DNA of 64,000 nucleotides, from contig BMUX01000002.1 of assembly GCA_014650415.1 (NCBI GenBank), positions 620,001-684,000 on the forward strand, read 5' to 3'. The notes beneath the pieces are model-generated. The model worked only from the letters and a program-made list of their open reading frames with translations, did not search any database and was not told the origin of the DNA. Positions 41,477 through 49,302 of this stretch are shown piece after piece. Made by a program: the position numbers and the translations under genes. Source of the DNA: Streptomyces spiroverticillatus (lineage in GTDB: Bacteria > Actinomycetota > Actinomycetes > Streptomycetales > Streptomycetaceae). Position 1 is the first letter of the stretch. Each line of letters starts with the position of its first letter.

Positions 41477-42309
41477 AGAAGGTGGTCAGGGGGGTCGCGT
41501 ACGCCGTGCTCCCGGGGGAGGTCGCGCTGCTGGTCTGCCTGCTGGCGGGCGTGCGGGTGCCCGGGTACGTACTGCTGGCGGCCGAGGTGCTGGTGCTGTC
41601 GGTCGTCGCCGCCGAGCTGTTCCTCTTCGTACGGCTGAGGAAGCAGGGTCTTTCGGCGCGCGAGGCCGTGGCGGAGCTGGTGCCGGAGCCCGTGCGGCGG
41701 ATGCTCGGGCACGAGCTGCGGGTGATGGCATCGCTCGGGCGGTGGGTGGCGCGGCGGCGGCACGGGGTGGGGCCGGGGGATCTCGCCTTCAGCCATGCGA
41801 AGGCGCAGGCGGCGCTGCTGTACGGGTTCACGTTCGTGTGCGTGGTGGAGACCGTGGGGCTGCATGTCCTGCTGGCGGGGCTGCCGGTCGTGCAGGCGGT
41901 CTTCCTGGTCCTGGACGTCTACACGGTCGTCCTGATCCTCGGCCTGCACGCCGCCGCCGTGACCCGCCCGCACGTCGTCCGGGCGGACGGCGGCCTGCGG
42001 ATCCGCTCCGGGGCGCACGTGGACCTGGCGATCGGGGCCGGGCAGATCGAGTCCGTACGGTACGACCTGCGGCTGAACCCCGGGCAGGCCGGGGACGACG
42101 CGCTGGAGCTGGCGGTGGCCTCGCAGACCTCCGTCACCGTACGGCTGAAGGAGCCGGTGGAGGCGGTGTCGCTGCTGGGGAAGCGGCGGCCGGTGACGAC
42201 CGTGCACTTCCACGCGGACGACGCGCGGGCGCTGGTCGCGGCGGTCTCCTCGCTCAGACCGGCTGGAACAGCACCTTCGCCGAGCCCGGGTCTGCCTGCG
42301 TCAGCCTGA
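41473..42309 (+). CDS. Membrane protein of unknown function, merR-coupled
   Basis: 278 residues with two N-terminal hydrophobic helices (about 8-50), a cytosolic loop with ELVPEPVRRMLGHELRVMASLGRWV, two further helices (about 113-160) and a C-terminal soluble domain of about 110 residues with VVRADGGLRIRSGAHVDLAIGAGQIESVRYDLRL, resembling small PH-like domains. The start overlaps the merR stop, so it is translationally coupled. Its last 56 bp overlap the opposing ribonuclease gene. Not recognised as a named family. Confidence 0.82.
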   Translation: MKKVVRGVAYAVLPGEVALLVCLLAGVRVPGYVLLAAEVLVLSVVAAELFLFVRLRKQGLSAREAVAELVPEPVRRMLGHELRVMASLGRWVARRRHGVGPGDLAFSHAKAQAALLYGFTFVCVVETVGLHVLLAGLPVVQAVFLVLDVYTVVLILGLHAAAVTRPHVVRADGGLRIRSGAHVDLAIGAGQIESVRYDLRLNPGQAGDDALELAVASQTSVTVRLKEPVEAVSLLGKRRPVTTVHFHADDARALVAAVSSLRPAGTAPSPSPGLPASA

Positions 42310-43717
42310 CCCGGATGCGCTCGCCGAGCGGCAGATTGCCGCCGCCCTCGACGCGGGCGATGACGGCGAGGTCGGCACTGTCCAACTGGACGGTGCCGAC
42401 GGTCGGTTCACGGTCCTTGACGTCCACGACGTGCGCGTCGAAGAGCTCGCCGACGCGGTCCCTGAGCAGTGCCGCCTCGACGATGTCGACGCACTCCCGC
42501 TCGACGGTGTTCTGCCGCCGGGTGCCCTCCGCCATCTCCTTGGGCAGCTCGGGCAGCGCGGCCATGACCCACTCCGGGGGCTCCTGTCCCGCCACGGCGG
42601 ACAGGCACAGCTCGCCCGCGTACCGGTCGACGAGGCGGCGCAGGGGTGCGGTGCAGTGGGTGTACGGGGCAGCCACGGCGGCGTGCAGGGCCTGCTCGGG
42701 CTCCTGGCCGCCGGTGAACACCGTGTACCCGGCGCCCCGCAGCAGGGACGTGCACTCCTGGAGGAAGGCGGCGTGGGCGGGGTTCGCCGGGTCGAGACGG
42801 CGGACGACGTCGGCGTACGAGGTGTGGTGCGGCCAGTCGATGCGCAGGGCGCGCGCGGTGCGGCGCAGGCGGGCGACGGCGCCGTCGGGGGCGGCGGGGA
42901 GGGTGCGCAGGATGCCGTTGCCGGCCTTCGTCATCAGCTCGGCGGCGGCCATTCCGGTGAGGAGGGAGATCTGGGCGTTCCAGCCGTCGGCGGGGAGCGG
43001 GGTGCGGTAGGCCAGGCGGTACGCGCCGTCGGCGAGGGCGATCTCCTGCTCGGGGACGTTGAGGGAGATGCCGCCGCGGGCCCGCTCCTGCTCCTCGCGG
43101 AGCCGCCCGATGTCGCGGAGGAGGGCGAGGGGCTCCTCGGCCGTCCCGTTGTCGATCTGCCGCTGTACGCCCTCGTAGTCGAGCTTGGCGCGGCTGCGGA
43201 CGAGGGCGCGGCGGACGTCGGTGGCGACGGCCCCGCCGTCGGCGTCGAGGTCGATGCGCCAGAGGAGGGCCGGGCAGGTCTGGTCGGGGAGGAGGCTGGC
43301 GGCGCCCTCCGAGAGCAGCTGCGGGTGCAGGGGCACCTTCTCGTCGGGGAAGTACAGGGTCGTCACCCGGCGGTGGGCCTCGGTGTCGAGGGCCCCGCCG
43401 GGGGCGACGAACGCCGCCACGTCCGCGATGGCGTAGTGCACGCGGAAGCCGCCGCCCTCCCTTCTGGCCAGATGCATGGCCTGGTCCAGATCGGTGGAGG
43501 TGGGCGGGTCGATGGTGAAGAGGGGGATGTCGGTGGCGTCGTACGGGTCCGGGGGGAGGCGGGGCGCACGGGCGGCCCGCTCGGCCTCGGCCATGACGTC
43601 GGCCGGGAAGACCCCCGGGTCGGCGGGGACGTCCAGGCTCTCCCGCAGCGCGCGGAAGGCGTCGCGGAGGGGGGCGGCGTCGGCGGTGCCGGTCATGTGG
43701 ATATGGCGGCGGGGCAT
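42254..43717 (-). CDS. RNB-domain ribonuclease (RNase II/R family)
   Basis: 487-residue 3'-5' exoribonuclease. RNB catalytic motif DIPLFTIDPPTSTDLDQAMHL with the Mg-binding Asp cluster, then YAIADVAAFVAPGGALDTEAHRRVTTLYFPDEKVPL, and AAVAAPYTHCTAPLRRLVDRYAGE near the end, with the conserved Arg. Relative to RNase R it lacks the N-terminal cold-shock and C-terminal S1 domains in full form, which fits the short actinobacterial subgroup. ATG at 43717. It probably degrades RNA in the cytosol. The 3' end overlaps the membrane protein gene on the opposite strand. Confidence 0.93.
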   Translation of the reverse strand: MPRRHIHMTGTADAAPLRDAFRALRESLDVPADPGVFPADVMAEAERAARAPRLPPDPYDATDIPLFTIDPPTSTDLDQAMHLARREGGGFRVHYAIADVAAFVAPGGALDTEAHRRVTTLYFPDEKVPLHPQLLSEGAASLLPDQTCPALLWRIDLDADGGAVATDVRRALVRSRAKLDYEGVQRQIDNGTAEEPLALLRDIGRLREEQERARGGISLNVPEQEIALADGAYRLAYRTPLPADGWNAQISLLTGMAAAELMTKAGNGILRTLPAAPDGAVARLRRTARALRIDWPHHTSYADVVRRLDPANPAHAAFLQECTSLLRGAGYTVFTGGQEPEQALHAAVAAPYTHCTAPLRRLVDRYAGELCLSAVAGQEPPEWVMAALPELPKEMAEGTRRQNTVERECVDIVEAALLRDRVGELFDAHVVDVKDREPTVGTVQLDSADLAVIARVEGGGNLPLGERIRVRLTQADPGSAKVLFQPV

Positions 43718-43874
43718 GGGTCGAGCGTAGGGCCCTTCGGCCCGTCTCGCAGGGGGCGAGGGGCGTGACCCCGTCGTGGGCACCGGGCCCCGCCCCGGGG
43801 TGGGTCCGCAACCCACTACCGTTGGCTGGTCCGCGCCGGACGCCCCGCCCGCCCCTCCCTCCGAAGGAGACCCC

Positions 43875-44675
43875 GTGCTCGTCCTCCTCCCGCCCTCCGA
43901 AGGCAAGGCCGCCTCCGGCCGCGGTGCCCCCCTCAAGCCCGACACCCTGTCCCTGCCCGGCCTGGCCCCCGCCAGGAAGGCCGTGCTGGACGAGCTGGTC
44001 GAGCTGTGCCGGGGCGACGAGGACAAGGCCCGCGAGGTCCTCGGGCTGAGCGAGGGCCTGCGCGGGGAGGTGGCGAAGAACGCCGAGCTGCCCACCGCCG
44101 GCACCCGCCCGGCCGGCGAGATCTACACCGGCGTGCTGTACGACGCCCTCGGCCTGGCCACCCTGGACGCCGCCGCCCGCAAGCGCGCCCGCCAGTGGCT
44201 GCTGGTGTTCTCGGGGCTGTGGGGCGCGGTGGGCGTCGGCGACCGCATTCCCTCGTACCGCTGCTCGATGGGCGTGAAGCTCCCGGGCCTGGGCGCGCTC
44301 GGTGCGTACTGGCGGCCCGCGATGGCGGAGGTCATGCCGGAGGCGGCCGGGAACGGCCTGGTCCTGGACCTGCGTTCGTCCGCGTACGCCGCCGCCTGGA
44401 AGCCGCAGGGCGAGGTGGCGGGCCGCACCGCCACCGTCCGCGTGCTGCACGCGCAGCTGGTCGACGGCGTCGAGAAGCGCTCGGTCGTCAGCCACTTCAA
44501 CAAGGCCACGAAGGGCCGGATCGTACGGGACCTGCTGGTGGCCGGTGCCGCCCCGGCGAACCCCGCCGAGCTGGTGGAGGCCCTGCGCGACCTCGGCCAC
44601 GTCGTGGAGGCGACGGAACCCGCGAAGGCCGGGAAGCCGTGGGCCCTGGACGTGGTGGTCCGCCAGATCCACTGA
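43875..44675 (+). CDS. yaaA: Peroxide stress protein YaaA
   Basis: 266-residue member of the YaaA/DUF328 family, which limits free iron and oxidative DNA damage in E. coli. It opens LVLLPPSEGKAA, the family hallmark, and continues to YTGVLYDAL, WLLVFSGLWGAV, IPSYRCSMGVKLPGLG and SHFNKATKGRIVRDLL. The GTG at 43875 has AAGGAGA 4 nt upstream. A TACCGT -10 element at 43817-43822 places the transcription start after the earlier in-frame ATG at 43776. The stop codon lies in a 17-bp tandem repeat. Confidence 0.93.
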   Translation: MLVLLPPSEGKAASGRGAPLKPDTLSLPGLAPARKAVLDELVELCRGDEDKAREVLGLSEGLRGEVAKNAELPTAGTRPAGEIYTGVLYDALGLATLDAAARKRARQWLLVFSGLWGAVGVGDRIPSYRCSMGVKLPGLGALGAYWRPAMAEVMPEAAGNGLVLDLRSSAYAAAWKPQGEVAGRTATVRVLHAQLVDGVEKRSVVSHFNKATKGRIVRDLLVAGAAPANPAELVEALRDLGHVVEATEPAKAGKPWALDVVVRQIH

Positions 44676-44710
44676 AAGCCCGTATCCGCTGAAAGCCCGT
44701 ATCCACTGAA
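44667..44710 (+). repeat. 17-bp tandem repeat spanning the yaaA stop
   Basis: Unit ATCCRCTGAAAGCCCGT at 44667-44683 and 44684-44700, and a partial third copy to 44710. The stop TGA (44673-44675) recurs at 44690-44692 and 44707-44709. Confidence 0.93.
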
Positions 44711-44818
44711 TGCAAGGAGGGGAAGGGCCCTCACCCTTCGGAGCACCGGGTCGATGCGCGTAGAGTGGACAGGTTGCAATACGCCAGAAACAATCCCGAC
44801 CCCCTCCAGAGGAACCCC

Positions 44819-45463
44819 GTGCCCAGCTCTTTGCGCGACATCCTGACCTCCGTTTCGCAGGGGCAGTACCCGGCGCCCGACGGCCGCACCGTCGTGGTCC
44901 CCCAGCCGAGCCCCCGCGACGCGGGCGTCCTCGCGTTCACGGCACACTCGGTGATCTTCTCGGACCAGGACCCGGAGTGGATCAGGGAGACGCTGGAGCA
45001 GTCCTGCCCCGACCCCTTCTCCGCCTCCCTGCACCCGGCGTTCCTGGCCGCGCTGATGGCGCGGACCGGGCGGCGGATGGACACCGTGGGCTCGCTCACC
45101 CTGGCCCCCGCCCTGCCGGGCCCGCCCCCGCTGGAGCTGACGGAGATCGAGGACCCGGACCACCCCCGGGTGGCCCGCGCCCGCAAGTACCGCGACGACG
45201 TGCGGGTCTGGTCGTCCGAGGGCGGCGGCATCCTGGTCCTCGGCCGGGGTCTGGCCGGGCGCTGGGAGACGGCGATCGAGGTGGACGAGGAGTCCCGGCA
45301 CCGGGGTCTGGGCCGGGCGCTGGCGGAGTCGGCGCGGCACCTGATCCCGCTGGGCGAGGTCGTCTGGTCCCAGCAGGCGCCGGGCAACGCCCGCAGCGTC
45401 CGCGCCTTCCAGGCCGCGGGCTACCGCCCGGTGGGCGCGGAGGCGCTGCTCATCGCGGCGTAA
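44819..45463 (+). CDS. GNAT family N-acetyltransferase
   Basis: 214 residues with a GNAT domain in the second half: strand GRWETAIEVDEESRHRGLGRALAESARHLIP contains the acetyl-CoA-binding (R/Q)xxGxG/A pattern as RHRGLG. It ends with ARSVRAFQAAGYRPVGAEALLI, typical of the last strand. The GTG at 44819 is supported by AGAGGA 6 nt upstream and a TAGAGT -10 element at 44761-44766 that lies over the alternative start at 44765. Substrate unknown. Confidence 0.88.
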   Translation: MPSSLRDILTSVSQGQYPAPDGRTVVVPQPSPRDAGVLAFTAHSVIFSDQDPEWIRETLEQSCPDPFSASLHPAFLAALMARTGRRMDTVGSLTLAPALPGPPPLELTEIEDPDHPRVARARKYRDDVRVWSSEGGGILVLGRGLAGRWETAIEVDEESRHRGLGRALAESARHLIPLGEVVWSQQAPGNARSVRAFQAAGYRPVGAEALLIAA

Positions 45464-45548
45464 GGCCCGCAAGGCCCACACCGCACGGGCGTTGCATTCT
45501 CCGCAACGCTCGTTGCGCACAGCACCCCACCCCCGGCAGGATGCCCCC

Positions 45549-46166
45549 ATGGCTTCCTCCGTGCTCGACCTTGCCCCCGTCGTCCCCGTCGTCGTCCTGG
45601 ACGACGCCGCCGACGCCGTTCCGCTCGCCCGTGCCCTCGTCGCCGGCGGGCTGCCCGCCATCGAGGTCACCCTGCGCACGCCCGCCGCGCTCGACGCGAT
45701 ACGGGCCGTCGCCGACGGGGTGCCGGACGCGGTGGTCGGGGCCGGGACCGTGCTGAACCCCGCCCAGGTCGCCGACTCCGTCGCGGCCGGGGCGCGGTTC
45801 CTGGTCAGCCCGGGGTGGACGGACACGCTCCTGGAGGCCATGCAGAAGTCCGGCCTGCCCTTCCTGCCGGGCGTCTCCACCACCTCCGAGGTCGTCGCCC
45901 TCCTCGAACGCGGCGTCACCGAGATGAAGTTCTTCCCGGCCGAGGCCGCCGGAGGCACCCCGTACCTGAAGTCGCTCTCCGCGCCCCTCCCCCAGGCCCG
46001 GTTCTGCCCGACCGGCGGGATCTCCCTCGCCTCCGCGCCCTCCTACCTCGCCCTCCCCAACGTCGGCTGCGTGGGCGGGACGTGGATGCTTCCGGCCGAC
46101 GCGATCCGGGACAAGGACTGGGGGCGCGTCGAGGCCCTGGCCCGCGAGGCCGCCGCCCTCCGCTGA
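45549..46166 (+). CDS. eda: 2-keto-3-deoxy-6-phosphogluconate (KDPG/KHG) aldolase
   Basis: 205-residue class I aldolase of the Entner-Doudoroff or related sugar-acid pathways, giving pyruvate and an aldehyde. Active-site residues are visible: Glu in LPAIEVTLRTPAAL, the Schiff-base Lys in GVTEMKFFPAEAAGG, and the phosphate-binding FCPTGGIS and VGCVGGTWM. TIM-barrel length is normal. The ATG at 45549 is the second in frame; the one at 45492 lies within the preceding spacer. No partner edd is visible. Followed by a strong bidirectional terminator. Confidence 0.94.
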   Translation: MASSVLDLAPVVPVVVLDDAADAVPLARALVAGGLPAIEVTLRTPAALDAIRAVADGVPDAVVGAGTVLNPAQVADSVAAGARFLVSPGWTDTLLEAMQKSGLPFLPGVSTTSEVVALLERGVTEMKFFPAEAAGGTPYLKSLSAPLPQARFCPTGGISLASAPSYLALPNVGCVGGTWMLPADAIRDKDWGRVEALAREAAALR

Positions 46167-46184
46167 GCACGAACGGGAGCGCGA

Positions 46185-46219
46185 AGGGGCCCCCGGTGCT
46201 CGCAGCACCGGGGGCCCCT
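46185..46219. terminator. Hairpin terminator between eda and the RNase H gene
   Basis: Perfect 16-bp inverted repeat (46185-46200 with 46204-46219) and 3-nt loop between convergent stops at 46166 and 46237. Confidence 0.85.
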
Positions 46220-46236
46220 CACTCGTACCAGCGGAA

Positions 46237-47484
46237 TCAGCGCAGGTGCGACGTGTCGTTCAGCAGCCGCACGGACGCGTTGCCGTCCCCGTAGTACGCG
46301 ACCGCCGACAGCGAGGCCGCCGACAGCTCCATCTTGAAGAGCGACTCCGGGGGCGCGCCCAGCGCGAGGCGGACGAGGGTCTTGACCGGGGTGACGTGGG
46401 TGACGACCAGGACGGTCTTGCCCGCGTACTCCTTCACCAGCCGCTCGCGCGCAGCCTCGACCCGCTCGGCCACGGCCGCGAAGCTCTCGCCGCCGCCGGT
46501 CGGAGCGGCGTCGGGGGACGCCAGCCAGTCGTCCAGGTCCTCCGCGTACCGCTGCCTGACCTCGGCGAACGTCAGCCCTTCCCAGGCGCCGAAGTCCGTC
46601 TCGCGCAGGTCCTTCTCGATGCGTACGGGAAGACCCAGCCGGGAGGCCACGGCGTCGGCGGTCTCGCGGCAGCGGGTCAGCGGGGAGCTGACGACCGCCT
46701 GGATCGTGCCGCGCGCGGCGAGCGAGGCGGCGACCGCCTCCGCCTGCTTGCGGCCGACGGCGGAGAGCTCGGGGTCGGAGCCGCCGCTGCCGGAGAAGCG
46801 CTTCTCGGGAGTGAGCAGCGTCTCGCCGTGCCGGAGCAGGACGAGGGTGGCGGGCGCACCGAGGTCGGCGGACGGACCCCAGCCGACGGACGGGGTCTTC
46901 TCCTGCGAAGCCTGTGACGGCATCTCGAAGAGGCCGTCGTCCGCAGCGGGCTTGCGGGCTCCCGCGAGCGCCGCCCGCGCCTTCGCCGCACCGGCGGTCG
47001 CGTCGCCCACCACACGAGGAGCGGCGGGCGCGTCCAGGGCGGCCGTGGAGCCGGACGGCTCCCACTGCTTGCCCTTCTTGCCCGCGTCCATCGCCTCGTT
47101 GGCGAGCCGGTCGGCGTGCTTGTTCTTCTCGCGCGGGATCCACTCGTACCGGACCTGGGCGCGCGGGAAGACCGTCGCCGCCTCGGCGGCCAGCGGCTTC
47201 ATGTCCGGGTGCTTGATCTTCCAGCGGCCCGACATCTGCTCGACGACGAGCTTGGAGTCCATGCGTACGTGGACCTGCGCGTCCGGGAAGAGCCCGCGGG
47301 CGGCCCGCAGGCCGGCGATCAGGCCCTTGTACTCGGCGACGTTGTTGGTGGCGACGCCGATGTACTCGGCGGCCTCCGCGAGGGTCTCGCCGGTGTCCGG
47401 GTCGAGGACGACCGCACCGTATCCGGCGGGCCCCGGGTTGCCCCGGGAGCCTCCGTCGGCCTCGACGACGACAGTGCGCGCCAT
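46237..47484 (-). CDS. Bifunctional RNase H / acid phosphatase
   Basis: 415 residues, two enzymes in one chain, like mycobacterial Rv2228c. The N-terminal RNase HI domain (about 1-135) has VVEADGGSRGNPGPAGYG (catalytic Asp), NNVAEYKGLI (Glu), VRMDSKLVVEQM (Asp) and KNKHADRLANEAM (Asp). An Ala-rich linker follows. The C-terminal phosphoglycerate-mutase-like domain (about 215-410) has LVLLRHGETLLT (phospho-His), SSPLTRCRETA, and VVTHVTPVKTL. It removes RNA from RNA-DNA hybrids and dephosphorylates a small molecule, possibly alpha-ribazole phosphate in cobalamin synthesis. ATG at 47484, 5 nt after the zinc-ribbon gene stop. Confidence 0.95.
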   Translation of the reverse strand: MARTVVVEADGGSRGNPGPAGYGAVVLDPDTGETLAEAAEYIGVATNNVAEYKGLIAGLRAARGLFPDAQVHVRMDSKLVVEQMSGRWKIKHPDMKPLAAEAATVFPRAQVRYEWIPREKNKHADRLANEAMDAGKKGKQWEPSGSTAALDAPAAPRVVGDATAGAAKARAALAGARKPAADDGLFEMPSQASQEKTPSVGWGPSADLGAPATLVLLRHGETLLTPEKRFSGSGGSDPELSAVGRKQAEAVAASLAARGTIQAVVSSPLTRCRETADAVASRLGLPVRIEKDLRETDFGAWEGLTFAEVRQRYAEDLDDWLASPDAAPTGGGESFAAVAERVEAARERLVKEYAGKTVLVVTHVTPVKTLVRLALGAPPESLFKMELSAASLSAVAYYGDGNASVRLLNDTSHLR

Positions 47485-47489
47485 CGGGC

Positions 47490-48233
47490 CTAGATCCCCG
47501 AGTCCGACGTACGGACCAGGATGCGGCGGCAGTTCTCGCAGCGCAGCACCGTGTCGGGGGCCGCGGCGCGGACCTCGTTGACCTCGGTGATGTTCAGCTC
47601 CAGCTGGCAGCCCTCGCAGCGGCGCTGGTACAGGCGGGCCGCGCCGACGCCGCCGGACTGGGTGCGCAGCTTCTCGTACAGCTTGACCAGGTCGGCCGGG
47701 ACGGAGCCGACGACGACCTCGCGCTCCTTGGAGACCGTGGCGACCTCGCCGTCGATCTCGGTGAAGGCGGCGTCGCGGCGCGCGGTGGCGTCGTCGACCT
47801 TGCCCTGCACCGCGCCGACGCGCTCGGTCAGCTCGGCGGCGCGCTCCTGCGCGGACTCGCGGCGCTCCATGACCTCCAGGACGACGTCCTCCAGGTCGCC
47901 CTGGCGCTTGGCCAGCGAGACGATCTCCTTCTGGAGGTTCTCCAAGTCCTTGGGCGAGGTGATCGCCCCGGAGTCCAGGCGCTGCTGGTCGCGGGTGGCG
48001 CGCTGGCGGACCTGGTCGACGTCCTGCTCGGCCTTGGTCTGCTCGCGGGCGGTGTCGCTCTCCTCGGTCTGCGCGGCGACCAGCAGGTCGCGGAGCTGGG
48101 TGAGGTCCTTGGTGAGCGACTCGATCTCGGCGTGCTCGGGCAGCGACTTGCGCTTGTGGGCGAGCTGCGACAGCCGTACGTCGAGGGCCTGGACGTCGAG
48201 AAGTCGGATCTGGTCGGCGGGCGCGGCGTTCAG
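47490..48233 (-). CDS. Coiled-coil C4-type zinc-ribbon protein (probable CTG start)
   Basis: 247 residues: long antiparallel coiled coil (about 15-185; LTKDLTQLRDLLVAAQTEES, QKEIVSLAKRQGDLEDVV) and a C-terminal zinc ribbon CEGC...CENC. It belongs to a family that accompanies Nif3 in actinobacteria, and may be a nucleic-acid-associated hub protein. The mature start NAAPADQIRLLDVQALDVRL follows a CTG at 48233 with GGAG 7 nt upstream. The CTG overlaps the Nif3 TGA as CTGA, just as ATGA or GTGA overlaps do. No ATG or GTG fits without running deep into the Nif3 gene. In-operon with Nif3 and RNase H genes. Confidence 0.88.
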   Translation of the reverse strand: MNAAPADQIRLLDVQALDVRLSQLAHKRKSLPEHAEIESLTKDLTQLRDLLVAAQTEESDTAREQTKAEQDVDQVRQRATRDQQRLDSGAITSPKDLENLQKEIVSLAKRQGDLEDVVLEVMERRESAQERAAELTERVGAVQGKVDDATARRDAAFTEIDGEVATVSKEREVVVGSVPADLVKLYEKLRTQSGGVGAARLYQRRCEGCQLELNITEVNEVRAAAPDTVLRCENCRRILVRTSDSGI

Positions 48234-49072
48234 TTGGGGGCTCCAGGAGAAGAGAAGTGGGATGTCCAGGGGTCGGTGACCGTGGCCGAGACGTGCACCC
48301 GCAGGTGCCAGCCCTCGCGGTCGGAAATCGCTTCGAGCTGCGCGGCGGCCTGCTCGCACCAGGGCCACTCGGTGGCCCAGTGCGCGGCGTCGAACAGCGC
48401 GGGAGTCGGGGCCGTCTCACGTGCTTCGGAGACGGGGTGGTGGCGCAGGTCGGCGGTCAGGAACGCGTCCGCACCGGCCGCTCTGACCTGCGCGAAGAGG
48501 CTGTCGCCCGAGCCGCCGGAGACGGCGACCGTACGAACGGTGGCGTCCGGGTCGCCCGCGAAGCGGATGCCCTGCGCGGTGGCGGGCAGCGACTTGGCGG
48601 CGTGCGCGGCGAACTCTCGCACCGTCATCGGGTGGTCCAGCTCGCACAGCCGCCCCAGGCCGCGACGCCCGTGCGGATCGCTCGGATCCGGTACGAGGGG
48701 GCCGGTGACCCGGAGGTCCAGGGCGGCGGCGAGCGCGTCGGAGACACCCGGGTCGGCGGTGTCGGCGTTGGTGTGCGCGACGTGCAGGGCGACGTCGTTC
48801 CTGATCAGGGTGTGCACGACGCGGCCCTTGAAGTGGCCGGCCGCGACCGTCGTCGTACCGCGCAGATAGAGCGGGTGGTGGGTGACGATCAGGTCCGCCC
48901 CGATGCGCAGGGCCTCGTCGGCGATCTCCTGCACGGGGTCGACGGCGAACAGGACCCGGTTCACCTCGGTGTCCGGATCGCCACAGACCGTACCGACGGC
49001 GTCCCAGCTCTCGGCCCGCTCGGGGGGCCAGAGGGCGTCGAGCGCGGCGATGACTTCAGACAGACGGGGCAC
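48230..49072 (-). CDS. Nif3-like dinuclear metal centre protein (GTP cyclohydrolase 1 type 2-like)
   Basis: 280-residue NIF3/YbgI-family protein. Metal-binding motifs: IGADLIVTHHPLYLRG (His-His), VAHTNADTADPG (Asp), and DLRHH, DAAHWATEWPWCE near the end (His/Glu). YbgI-type proteins form hexamers with two metals per subunit, and their physiological substrate is debated. The GTG at 49072 is the start; no better ATG is present. First gene of a three-gene minus-strand operon (Nif3, zinc ribbon, RNase H/phosphatase). Confidence 0.93.
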   Translation of the reverse strand: MPRLSEVIAALDALWPPERAESWDAVGTVCGDPDTEVNRVLFAVDPVQEIADEALRIGADLIVTHHPLYLRGTTTVAAGHFKGRVVHTLIRNDVALHVAHTNADTADPGVSDALAAALDLRVTGPLVPDPSDPHGRRGLGRLCELDHPMTVREFAAHAAKSLPATAQGIRFAGDPDATVRTVAVSGGSGDSLFAQVRAAGADAFLTADLRHHPVSEARETAPTPALFDAAHWATEWPWCEQAAAQLEAISDREGWHLRVHVSATVTDPWTSHFSSPGAPN

Positions 49073-49206
49073 GCCACAAGGCTACCTGGCGTACGTGCCG
49101 CGTCAGCCGGTCGGCCGGTTCCGGGGGGCCGTGAGCACAGTGCTCCGCGCGATACCGGTCGAACGACCGGACGGCCACCCGTATGTGTGAAGAGAGGTGA
49201 CTCGTG

Positions 49207-49236
49207 TTGTCCGGCGATAAATCGGAAAACTAGCGT
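49207..49236 (+). promoter_or_regulatory. Candidate housekeeping promoter for the gene at 49303
   Basis: -35 TTGTCC (49207-49212) and -10 TAGCGT (49231-49236) with an 18-bp spacer, about 65 bp before the ATG. Lies in the 230-bp gap upstream, divergent from Nif3. Confidence 0.55.
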
Positions 49237-49302
49237 CGCCGACGAAGCCCCCGGAGAGGACGCACGAGGACGGATCCGGAGGGGACGGAGGGGACGGAGC
49301 CC

